A stretch of DNA of 64,000 bases from Prototheca cutis. Its lineage: Eukaryota > Chlorophyta > Trebouxiophyceae > Chlorellales > Chlorellaceae. The translations under genes and the position numbers were made by a program. The stretch covers positions 1,634,267 to 1,698,266 of the forward strand of contig BCIH01000001.1 in NCBI GenBank assembly GCA_002897115.2, read 5' to 3'. Below are positions 10,301-21,300 of the stretch, piece by piece (within the stretch, counting starts at the first letter, position 1; each line of letters opens with the position of its first letter). Under the pieces are notes generated by a model. It was not told the DNA's origin. It made no database searches and was given only the letters and a program-made list of their open reading frames with translations.

Positions 10301-11040
10301 CCTATTGCCCTGCAGAGTGAAAATTTTCATCAGTGATGCCCAGCAACCCCCGGGGTGATGTGACGCTGTTGCTGCCTGAGCTGGTTGCATTATTTTTGCC
10401 CTGCATGGTATGCGATGTCTAACAGCAAAAGTGCATGGCACGCATGGGTGCAGCCAGAAGTACGTGTCACAAGACTGATGAAAACGGCATGCAAGGGTAG
10501 CGTCTTGGGACATTCAAGTTGACCCCGCTCCCATTTTGTGCATCGCACTTGGCGCCGGCCAGTGCATGGCCGCAGGGGGGCTTAGGAGCAGCCGAATGGC
10601 AGCTGGGGAATGCAGCCTCCAGTCCCCTGCATGCCCATCCGTCCCAAAATGAGGAAACCAGCAGTGGCGGCTGGGGAACAAGAACCAAGTGGGAACAGGG
10701 ATCATGCATGACGGCACATGGACTCTGAAGCGTCACCTCTGCAGTCATGCAGCGGCGTGTGCCGGCCGCATTTGACACAGGGAGAGGGGGGAATCAAGCT
10801 GATGATGTAAGGGCACACCGAGCATGGCATGCACAACGGTACAAGGCAACGTGATTGGCGACTGTTGTATGTTGGCGTCCTGGAGTTGTCACCGGCGTTG
10901 CTCGTCTTTTTGCACTCTCTTGCTTGTTGTTCATACGCGGACGCGACAGGTGCTGGGGCGCCTCAGAGGCGAGGGTGGGGGCAAGCACCCCGTGCGCTCA
11001 TTGGATCAGTCGCCTGGCCATGCCACACGTCCTTGGACGC
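10301..11040. other. Intergenic, no gene seen
   Basis: About 740 bases between the Fanzor remnant and the convergent 3' end of the GDP-mannose pyrophosphorylase gene. No exon, tRNA or ordered repeat recognised. Confidence 0.35.
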
Positions 11041-12699
11041 TCACATGATGATGGTTCCCGGGTCGAGCACGGACTCTTTGATTTCCTTGTGAGGCAGGAC
11101 GATGGCGCCATTCATGTAGACTTCGTCCTTGATGACGACGTCCTCGCCGATGACGGCCTTGTTGTCGACGCGGGCCCAGGACCCAACCGATGACCCCCAT
11201 CCGACGATGGAATCCGACACCCGTGCATAGTTGTGCACGACCACGCGGTGCAGCAGCACGCAGTTGCTGAGGCGCACGCCGTCACCAATGACGCAGGCCT
11301 TGCCGATGGAGACGTTGGGGCCGATGGAGCAGCCCGCGCCGATGCGGGCGGTGGGGTCCACGATGACGTCGCCGCGGATGCCGGCGCCCGAGGCCAGCTG
11401 CTCCGGGGCGCGCTGACGCACGCATGCCAGGTGCAGGGCCAAACCCGTGAGGTAGTCCTTGGGCTGGCCTACGTCCATCCAGTAGCCCTCCAGGTTCATG
11501 GCAAATAGGCGCTTGTCGGCGGCAATGGCAGGGAACACCTCCTTCTCAATGCTCGTGGGACGAGGCTCAATGCGATCCAGCACCACGGGGCTCAGGCAAT
11601 AGATCCCGGCGTTGATACGGTCACCCACAAAGGCAATTGGCTTCTCGACAAAGCGGTCCACCCGGCCATCGGGTTCGGTGACGACCACGCCGTACTTGGA
11701 CGGGTCCTCCACCTTGGTGACCAGGATGGTGGCCTCGGCGCCGCTGGCCACGTGACGGTCCAGCATTTCCTTCAGCGGGTAGTCACAGATGACGTCGCTG
11801 CGCATGGGGGGCCCGGGGGAAGCGAGTTGGCACAAGTGCTGACCGGGCAGGTGCGTGTACAGCAAGTGGAGCCCCGGCCTTGTCCCCGACGCCACCCCCA
11901 AAAACGTGAACGACCGCACCTGTTCAGCACGAAAAAGGGAGTGCCATGACCGTCGTCCAGAATCTTCCGGGCCAGAGCCAGTGGGCCGGCGGTACCCATG
12001 GGCTCGGGCTCCTGGGAGCAGGTGATCTTCACGCCCAGCTTCTCCTCCCACTCCTTGAGGAAATCCATCATGACCTGCATGCGGGGTCAGGGGATGGTGG
12101 AGTCGATGGTCGAGTGATGTGGTGATGTGCGTCTTTGCATGATCAATGGATTTTAGTGACGAAGCCCAAACGTCCAGGCCGACCCCTTCCCCCCACTCCC
12201 TACCTGGGGCCTGTAGTTGATCGCAAGCACCACCTCGTCCACACCAGCCTCCTTCAGAGCCTGCATCGTAGGATTTTTGAATGCTGTTCAGCGGGGACCG
12301 TGCGCGGACGGCACGGAAGCCAAAGTCAGGGGGAGGAGGAGTGCAGACCAGTCCCTTGGGCAGGTCCCAGAACCACCACCTGAACCAAGGCCACGACGTC
12401 CGGGCCCGCACAGCCCCCGCAACCCAGCGCACCTCTATTTGGTGACAGATCATCGGTTTATTCCCTGTGCACGTAATGGGGGGCAAGGGATCGCTCAAAG
12501 GCCGTCTCGATCACGCGGTGGAGGGGGCAGCGGTCGTGGTCCATCGGCCAGCGGACCAAGGCCAACACGGCGCCCACGCACCAAAGTCGATGATGGGCTT
12601 GGGGACCGTCAGCGTCAGAGGCCTGAGACGGGTACCATACCCTCCAACCAAAACCAGTGCCTTTGGGGCACGCTTCGCTGCCACTCCATTAGACGACAT
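11041..12699 (-). CDS. GMPPB: Mannose-1-phosphate guanylyltransferase (GDP-mannose pyrophosphorylase, beta type)
   Basis: Makes GDP-mannose from mannose-1-phosphate and GTP in the cytosol, feeding N-glycan, GPI and ascorbate synthesis. Five exons (12582-12699, 12433-12464, 12204-12260, 11920-12074, 11041-11797) give 372 residues (human GMPPB 360). The nucleotidyl-transferase signature [18 protein letters not shown] lies near residue 14, followed by [66 protein letters not shown] and [10 protein letters not shown]. The C-terminal third is the left-handed beta-helix of hexapeptide repeats ([20 protein letters not shown]) and ends with the family-typical GTIIM. All splice joints fall on conserved residues. 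The stop lies almost 1 kb from the next gene; the promoter is shared with PRP8's flank. Confidence 0.95.
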
Positions 12700-13168
12700 G
12701 GCGTCGGCCAGCAGGGAGAGGTGGTTCCAAACTGCCGTTCACGCACACGAGCACACTGATTTCGGTGCTTCTCCTTAAAGCTCGTATTGGATTGTAAGCA
12801 AAAAATAATGTCAACTCATCCCACGGCGTGACGTGAGACCTGAAACCATTGGGGGCTGGGACCATTGGTGGGAGCAACAAAGTTCGATTTTACCGAGAAA
12901 AGCCGGGGTACCGGCCTGCGCACCCTCTCACCGCGCGCCTGGTGCGGCCGAGAGGGAAGATCGCCCCTACCCCAATGTGGTCGGAGGGGAGGGAGCCTCG
13001 AGGCCCTGCCAATCGCAGTTGGCCGCTCTATCTCCTGCACGCGCAGACATTACACTTTTCTGACTATTATTTCACCTTTGGATAGTCCGTTGTCTACCCC
13101 GGCGGGGTGACGGCAAAGGGACCGGCCATCGCAAAACTGCTGACTGGCCCCGAGGCTCCTGCATCGCC
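12700..13168. promoter_or_regulatory. Divergent intergenic region GMPPB / PRP8
   Basis: About 470 bases between the start codons of two divergent housekeeping genes. It should contain both promoters. No strong TATA-like box or repeated motif stands out. Confidence 0.4.
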
Positions 13169-16100
13169 ATGGAGGCCTACGGGCCCGGGGCATACCCTCC
13201 TTTGCCGGATGGGGTTGCCCCAGTGGATGAATCGGTGCTGGAGGACAAGGTGTGTGGTGGTGCTAGGGAGCAGAGTTTTGGCGTGATGGTCGGAGTTGGG
13301 CTCTTCGGCCCGCGCCAGGGCGTAGCGCTGTGCGGATGTCGTAGGCGCGATTTGAGCTCTTCATTGTCGGTTTGCATGCCTCAGGGCGTGGGGATGTTGG
13401 AAAGTGCAGGGATCATGGCTGCAAGCTCCGTTTCCGGCCCCACCTTCCCCATAACAGGCCCGGAAGTGGCAACAGCTGAACAGCAAGCGCTACTCGGACA
13501 AGCGCAAGTTTGGCTATGTGCAGACGCAGAAGGAGGACATGCCCCCAGGTGCGGGGCGTTGTCCGCGAGAGTGTGCGGGAGTATTGGCTGGATTTGCTGC
13601 ATGTGCAGTGTGCTGGGTGGGGTTGGCGAATGGGGCAGATGCGGTTGCCTGCTAGCCTTGAGTCACTGCCGCTGCTGCCTGCATCAAAGCCTGCTCATCT
13701 TTACGATTCCGCCACCATCACGTGCGTGCAGAGCACGTGCGTAAGATCATCCGGGACCATGGCGACATGTCTTCGCGCAAGTTCCGGTCTGACAAGCGCG
13801 TGTACCTGGGCGCGCTCAAGTTTGTCCCCCACGCGGTGTACAAGCTGCTGGAGAACATGCCGATGCCGTGGGAGCAGGTCCGGCACGTGCGCGTGCTGTA
13901 CCACATCACCGGCGCCATCAGCTTTGTGGACGAAGTGCCGCTGGTGATCGAGCCGGTGTACCTGGCGCAGTGGGGCACGATGTGGATCATGATGCGGCGT
14001 GAAAAGCGAGACCGCCGGCACTTCAAGCGCATGCGCTTCCCGCCCTTTGACGACGAGGAGCCGCCACTGGACTACGCGGACAACATCCTCGATGTCGAGC
14101 CGCTGGAGGCGATCGAGCTGGAGCTGGACCCCGAGGAGGACGCGGCGGTGGCCGGGTGGCTGTATGATTCTCGCCCGCTGCGCTGGTCGCGCCACGTCAA
14201 CGGCCCCAGCTACCGCTCGTGGCGGCTGCCGCTGCCGGTGATGTCGACGCTGTACCGCCTGGCTGGCCAGCTGCTGTCGGACTTGGTGGACCCAAACTAC
14301 TTTTACCTGTTTGACCTGGCCAGCTTTGTGACTGCCAAGTCGCTCAACATGGCCATCCCCGGCGGGCCCCGGTTTGAGCCACTGCACCGCGACGCCGACG
14401 CGCGGGACGAGGACTGGAACGAGTTCAACGACATCAACAAGCTCATCATCCGCACGCCCATCCGCACCGAGTACAAGGTGGCGTTCCCCTACCTGTACAA
14501 CAACCGGCCCCGCGGCGTGCGCCTCGCGCCCTACCACAGCCCCCAGGTCATGTATGTCAAGGCTGAAGACCCAGACCTGCCGGCCTACTATTACGACCCC
14601 CTCATCCACCCCATCGCCGCCTACCGCTCGAGTTCCGGTGGTGTCGACGACGCCGAGTTTTGGGACGTCGATGATGGCGGGTTTGGCGAGGACGGTGCTT
14701 CGTCTTCGTCATCGGGCACCACCACCTCACAGCAGCAGTGGGTGCTGCCCGAGGGCGTGGAGCCGCTGCTCGGGGACCGGCCCGTGGCGACGGACACGAC
14801 GGCTGCCGGGATCAGTCTGCTGTGGGCCCCGCGGCCGTTCAACCTGCGGTCGGGCCGTACGCGGCGCGCGTGCGACGTTCCGCTCGTTGGTTCCTGGTTC
14901 CGCGAGCACTGCCCCGCGGGGTTCTCCGTCAAGGTCCGAGTGTCCTACCAGAAGCTCCTGAAGAACTGGGTGCTGAACGCGCTGCACCGCCGGCCGCCGA
15001 AGGCACAAAAGCGGCGGTCGCTGTTCCGTGCGCTGGCGGCGACCAAGTTTTTCCAGACCACGGAGCTGGACTGGGTGGAGGCTGGGCTGCAGGTCTGCCG
15101 CCAGGGCTACAACATGCTCAACCTGCTCATACACCGCAAACATCTGAACTACCTGCACCTGGACTACAACTTCAACCTCAAACCCGTCAAGACGCTGACG
15201 ACCAAGGAGCGCAAAAAGTCTCGGTTTGGCAACGCCTTCCACCTGTGCCGCGAGATCCTGCGCCTGACCAAGCTGGTCGTGGACGCCAATGTCCAGTTCC
15301 GGCTCGGCAACGTCGACGCGTTCCAGCTGGCCGACGGGCTGCAGTACGCGTTCTCCCATGTGGGCCAGCTCACGGGCATGTACCGCTACAAGTACAAGCT
15401 CATGCGCCAGGTGCGCATGTGCAAGGACCTCAAGCACCTGGTCTACTCGCGCTTCAACACAGGCCCCGTCGGCAAGGGCCCGGGCGTCGGGTTCTGGGCC
15501 CCGGTCTGGCGCGTGTGGCTCTTCTTCCTCCGCGGCATCGTGCCCCTGCTGGAGCGCTGGCTCGGCAACCTCCTGGCCCGCCAGTTCGAGGGCCGCCAGT
15601 CCAAGGGCATCGCCAAGACGGTGACCAAGCAGCGCATCGAGAGCCACTTTGATTTGGAGCTCCGCGCCGCGGTGATGCACGACATCCTGGACGCCATGCC
15701 CGAAGGCGTTAAAGCCAACAAGGCCAAGACCATCCTCCAGCACCTCAGCGAGGCCTGGCGATGCTTTGCGCCAGAGACGCCCGTGAGAATGGCAGATGGC
15801 CGCGTGCTGATCGCTGCGGACATTGCCGAGGGCGACGAGGTTCTCGGAGCCTCTGGTCAAGCCCTGGCTGTCCGAGAGACCATGCGCGGTCTGGATGCCA
15901 TGTTCCGCGTCGACATCCTCCCTGGTTCTTCGCTGGAGGGTGGGGCACAGGAGCACGGCAGCAGCAGCGATGCCGGGGCGTCTGCGCTGCGCGAGCCCGG
16001 GTTCGAGTGCAACTCGCGGCACGACCTCGTCGTCGTGTGCCCTGAGCTCGACCGCATCGAGGTGGTGGCAGGCGCCGGCGATGATGGCACCGCTCTCGTC

Positions 16101-18328
16101 ACCGTTGCCTTTGCAGAGGTCGGACCCTACAAGGGCCCCGCAGACGGCGTGGCGACGGCGCTGCAGCGTGACTCTCGCACGTTCTGCGGTCCCAGAGCAG
16201 CAGCACTGGCCGAGGCGTTTGCGGCCGGGCGCCGCGATTCCCAGCCCGTGGTGTGGACCGTGCCGGCGGCGCAGTACGCCGCCTGGGCGGCCGCGCACCC
16301 GGAGCAGGCGGCGCTGATGCGCATGCCGCGCGCGGCCTGCATCGAGCGCGTGCCCTGTGGACCTGCTGTTGATATCACCACGGCCGCTGAGGGACAGCTG
16401 TCCCCCTGCGAGGCAGCCTACTGTGTTGGTCGGCACATTGCGTTGAGTGGTGGCATCGAGTCCGGCTCTCCCGGCGGTGTGGAGGGTCGGCGCCGGCACG
16501 ATGCCCTTGCGGGGCAGCTGCTGGCGACCCTGGGAGAGGGCGCACAGCTTGAGCGCGCCTTGCTGACGCAGGACGCGCCGGTGCGGCGCGCGGCGCTGGC
16601 GGGGATCCTGGACGGTGCCGAGTCTCGTAACGAGTGCTGCGGCGCCTGCAACCAGGTTCGAGCTGTCGAGGTGCGTGCTACGGGCCCCATGGCACTGCTG
16701 GCGCGTCACCTCGCGCGAAGCCTGGGCCTGGGCTTTGACGCTACTGCGACTGGGGGCCGCATGACCGGCGGGATGCAGGACTTCTCGGCGCTGCAGGCCG
16801 CCCGTCGTGGCGACAACGGCGTCGTGTCGCCAATGCCATGCACATGCTCGAACGAGGTCGACAGCTGGCAGTCGAGCACGAGCCTGGCTCGGTTCCGTGT
16901 GGTCCAGTCCAAGTCGCTNGGCGCGTACGTCGGGTTTGAGCTCCAGAGCTCCCCGCTGTTTCTATTGGACAATTGGCTGGTGGTGCACAATTGCTGGAAG
17001 GCCAACATTCCCTGGCGTGTGCCCGGACTCCCTGCGCCCGTGGAGAGCATGATCCTGCGCTACGTTAAGATGAAGGCCGACTGGTGGACCAACGTGGCGC
17101 ACTACAACCGCGAGCGCATTCGCCGCGGCGCGACGGTCGACAAGACGGTATGCCGCAAGAACCTAGGGCGGTTGACGAGGCTCTACCTGAAGGCGGAGCA
17201 GGAGCGCCAGCACAACTATCTCAAGGACGGGCCCTATGTCTCGCCCGAGGAGGCGGTGGCGATTTACACGACGACGGTGCACTGGCTGGAGTCGCGGCGG
17301 TTTGCGCCCATCCCCTTCCCGCCGCTGTCGTACAAGCACGACACCAAGCTGCTGATCCTCGCGCTGGAGCGCCTCAAGGAGCAGTACACGGTTGCGACCC
17401 GCTTGAACCAGCTGCAGCGTGAGGAGCTGGGCCTGGTGGAGCAGGCGTACGACAACCCCCACGAGGCGCTGTCGCGCATCAAGCGCCACCTGCTGACGCA
17501 GCGCGCTTTCAAGGAGGTTGCGATCGAGTTTTTCGATCTCTATTCCCATCTCATCCCCTGCTACGAGATTGAGCCACTGGAAAAGATCACCGACGCCTAC
17601 CTGGACCAGTACCTGTGGTACGAGGCAGACAAGCGTCGGCTGTTCCCTGCCTGGGTCAAGCCCGGCGATGGCGAACCACCGCCGCTGCTGGTGTACAAGT
17701 GGTGCCAGGGCATCAACAACCTGACCGACGTGTGGGACACTGGGAGCGGCGAGTGTGTGGTGCTGATGCAGGCCCCGCTGGAGAAACTTTTTGAAAAGGT
17801 GGACCTGACGCTGCTCAACCGCCTGCTGCGCCTGATCGTGGACCACAACATCGCGGACTACATGACGGCCAAGAACAACGTCGTCATCGCGTACAAGGAC
17901 ATGGCGCACACCAACAGTTACGGCCTGATCCGCGGGCTGCAGTTTGCCGGGTTTGTCATGCAGTACTACGGCCTGGTGTTGGACCTGCTGCTGCTGGGCC
18001 TCACCCGCGCATCAGAGCTGGCGGGCCCCCCCGCCGCCCCGAATGAATTCCTGTCGTTCCGCTCCGCGGCCGTCGAGACGCGGCACCCCATCCGCCTCTA
18101 CCAGCGCTACATCAACAAGGTCCACATCCTGTTCAGGTTTACGGCTGACGAGGCGCGCGACCTCATCGCACGCTACCTCACCGAGCACCCCGACCCAAAC
18201 AACGAAAACATCGTCGGATACAACAACAAAAAGTGCTGGCCGCGTGACGCACGCATGCGCCTCATGAAGCACGATGTCAACCTTGGCCGCGCCGTCTTCT
18301 GGGACATGAAGGTGAGCTTTGTTTGCTT

Positions 18329-18359
<31 letters not shown>

Positions 18360-21300
18360 GGGCACTCTCATGCCCGTTGTTACCAGCACCACTGCAGCCA
18401 TGTCCGTTGTTAGCCACTGGCATGAAATACATTAGAACTCTACTCTGTTGGCCTTGGGTGCTGGCAAGACATTCCCTGATGAGATGCCAATGCTCAGAAT
18501 GTGCCCTCCAATGAATAACTGCTTACCTCCCCACCCCGGGCATGAAAACCACCAAACACACAGAACCGGCTGCCGCGGAGCCTGACGACGTTTGACTGGG
18601 ACAATGCGTTTGTGTCGGTGTACAGCCGGGACAACCCGAACCTGCTGTTCTCCATGGCGGGCTTTGAGGTGCGCATCCTGCCCAAGGTCCGCGCGCTGGC
18701 CGAGGGCTTTGCCTCTGGCGAGGGCGTGTGGGCGCTGCAGGACGAGGCGACCAAGGAGCGCACGGCGCAGGCCTTCCTGCGTGTCGACGACGAGGGCCTC
18801 AAGGCGTTCGAAAACCGCGTGCGCCAGGTGCTGATGAGCAGCGGCGCGACGACGTTCACCAAGATTGCCAACAAGTGGAACACGGCGCTGATCGGGCTGA
18901 TGACCTACTACCGCGAGGCCAGCGTGCACACCCAGGAGCTGCTGGACCTGCTGGTCAAGTGCGAGAACAAGATCCAGACGCGCATCAAGATCGGCCTCAA
19001 TTCCAAGATGCCCTCGCGCTTCCCTCCTGTGGTTTTCTACTGCTACGGCCGCGGCACGCGCGTCATGATGGCCGACGGAAGCTGCCGGGAAGTCGAGGCC
19101 GTCGGCGCGGGCGACGTCGTCCTGGGCGACGACGGCCTGCCCAAGACCGTCATGGACACACACACGGGGCATGGCGAGCTCTTCCATGTCCGCGAACAGA
19201 TCCCCTGCCCTGAAGAATGGCAGAGCGAGAAGCTCAAGGACGGCTGCAGCCCAACACCGTGGGACGAGCCCGGCTGGGTGGCCAACGGCAACCACATCCT
19301 GTGTCTGCGGCCCAAGAACATCGATGCCGGCGTTGATGGTGTGTCTGCCGCACGCAAGCAGCGCCGGCTGGAAGATGGTCTCCTCGTTGACAGTGCTGCC
19401 GTGGAGGACAATGCCGGCATCCAGGTGGAGGACCAGGAGGCGGCCGACGAAACCGGTGCCGTCTACACGACGGGCACTGCCCGGGTGATGCACTGGGCGG
19501 TGGCCCGGCACCCTGAGCTGGGCTTTGATGCACTCAAGCTGACCAGCTCCATGTTCCGGTTTGATTCGTGTGACAAGCCTGCTCAAGCGTCTGAGACCAT
19601 GTACGCATCAAAGGAATCCGCCGTCGCGGCCGCCCGTGCGTGCCGCGACGAAGCGCAGCGCTCCCTGGTCTGGGAAGTCACGGTGAACAATTTCCGGGCC
19701 TTTGCGGAACGGTACCCGGCCGTGGCGGCCGCCTGCGGCCTCTACCGGGTCGGCGTCCCGACCTTCCCCGTCGCATCCAAGCTTGATGTTGAGGAGCTGG
19801 TTTCTGACGCCTACAGCAAGTGCGGCGCTGGTGTCAGTGCTGGTGGTGAAGCTACGGCGGCCGAGGCCATGTACCTCGTGGGCGCGTGGGTGGCCGGGGG
19901 CTCAACGACGGGTGTTGACAACCAGCTGTCCATCACCGTGAATGGCGACGGCGATGCCGTCATTGCCCGTGTGTCCGAGGCCGCCGCCAAGATGGGCCTG
20001 GGTGTCGCTGTGAACACGGATGCGGCGGCCAAGGAGCGGCGCGTGCTGCTCAAGGCAACCGCTGGCAGCGACAGGAGCCCGCTGCACTGGCTTCTCAACA
20101 AACTTGGGCTGCTGGAGACTGGCAACATTGCCAAGAACGACGAGTTGTGTGAGAGTCTGGCCAATCAGCCAGTCGTCCTGCGTCGGCACCTGGTGGCCGG
20201 CGCGATGGATGTCTGCAGCGACAGCTCAGGCTCGTGGCTGACCCGGCCGGTGGAGCGGGCTTTGGCAATCCNGCTGTGCCGTCACGTCGCGCGGTCGCTG
20301 GGCCTCCGCGCCACGGCCTTCCAGCGGCTGGTACCAGAACGGTCCGGGGACAGCGAGAGCGGCGCTTCCTCCGAACCGACTCATGTGCTGTCGCTGCACA
20401 TCGCCGGTGCGGGGGCGGAGCTCCTGCCCGTGGCACGGCCATCGCGCAAGCGGGGCGGTGCTTCTGACGCTGCCCGTGCGGACTCGACCACAGGCACCGA
20501 TGCCAACACCGTCGCTTCCTGGGCAGCCTTCAGCATCGAGCCTGTGCCCGAGGGCGAGTTTTTCGGTTTTGTGGTGGACGACCCTCGTGGCCGTTTTCTG
20601 CACGCCGACTTCCAAGTCCACCACAACTCCCCCAAGGAGATTGGCGGGCTGGGCATGCTGTCCATGGGCCACATCTTGATCCCGCAGTCGGACCTGCGCT
20701 ACTCGCAGCAGACGGACCTCGGGGTCACGCACTTCCGGGCGGGCATGAGCCATGAGGAGGACCAGCTCATCCCCAACCTGTACCGCTACATCCAGTCATG
20801 GGAGGCAGAATTTCTGGACTCGCAGCGTGTGTGGGCCGAGTACGCACTCAAGCGCCAGGAGGCACAGGCGCAGAACCGGCGGCTGACGCTGGAGGACCTG
20901 GAGGACAGCTGGGACCGGGGGATCCCGCGCATCAACACGCTGTTCCAAAAGGACAGACACACCCTGGCGTACGACAAGGGCTGGCGTGTGCGCCAGGACT
21001 TCAAGCAGTACCAGCAGCCGCGGCTCAATCCGTTTTGGTGGACACACCAGCGCCACGACGGCAAGCTCTGGAACCTGAACAACTATCGCACGGATGTGAT
21101 TCAAGCCCTGGGAGGTGTGGAGGGCATCCTGGAGCACACGCTGTTCAAGGGCACCTACTTCCCCACATGGGAGGGCCTGTTCTGGGAAAAAGCCAGCGGA
21201 TTCGAGGAGAGCATGAAGTACAAGAAACTCACAAACGCCCAGCGCTCGGGTCTTACCCAGATCCCCAACCGGCGCTTCACGCTGTGGTGGAGCCCCACCA

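Noticed and set aside
14727..16709. Long minus-strand open frame of 660 codons opposite PRP8
   Set aside because: It lies wholly antisense to conserved Prp8 and intein 1 codons; GC-rich coding DNA often leaves the opposite frame open. No family similarity.
15762..16991. Intein 1 as a retained spliceosomal intron
   Set aside because: The insert is fully open for 410 codons, has block A, B and G motifs, and lacks GT-AG ends at the extein junctions.
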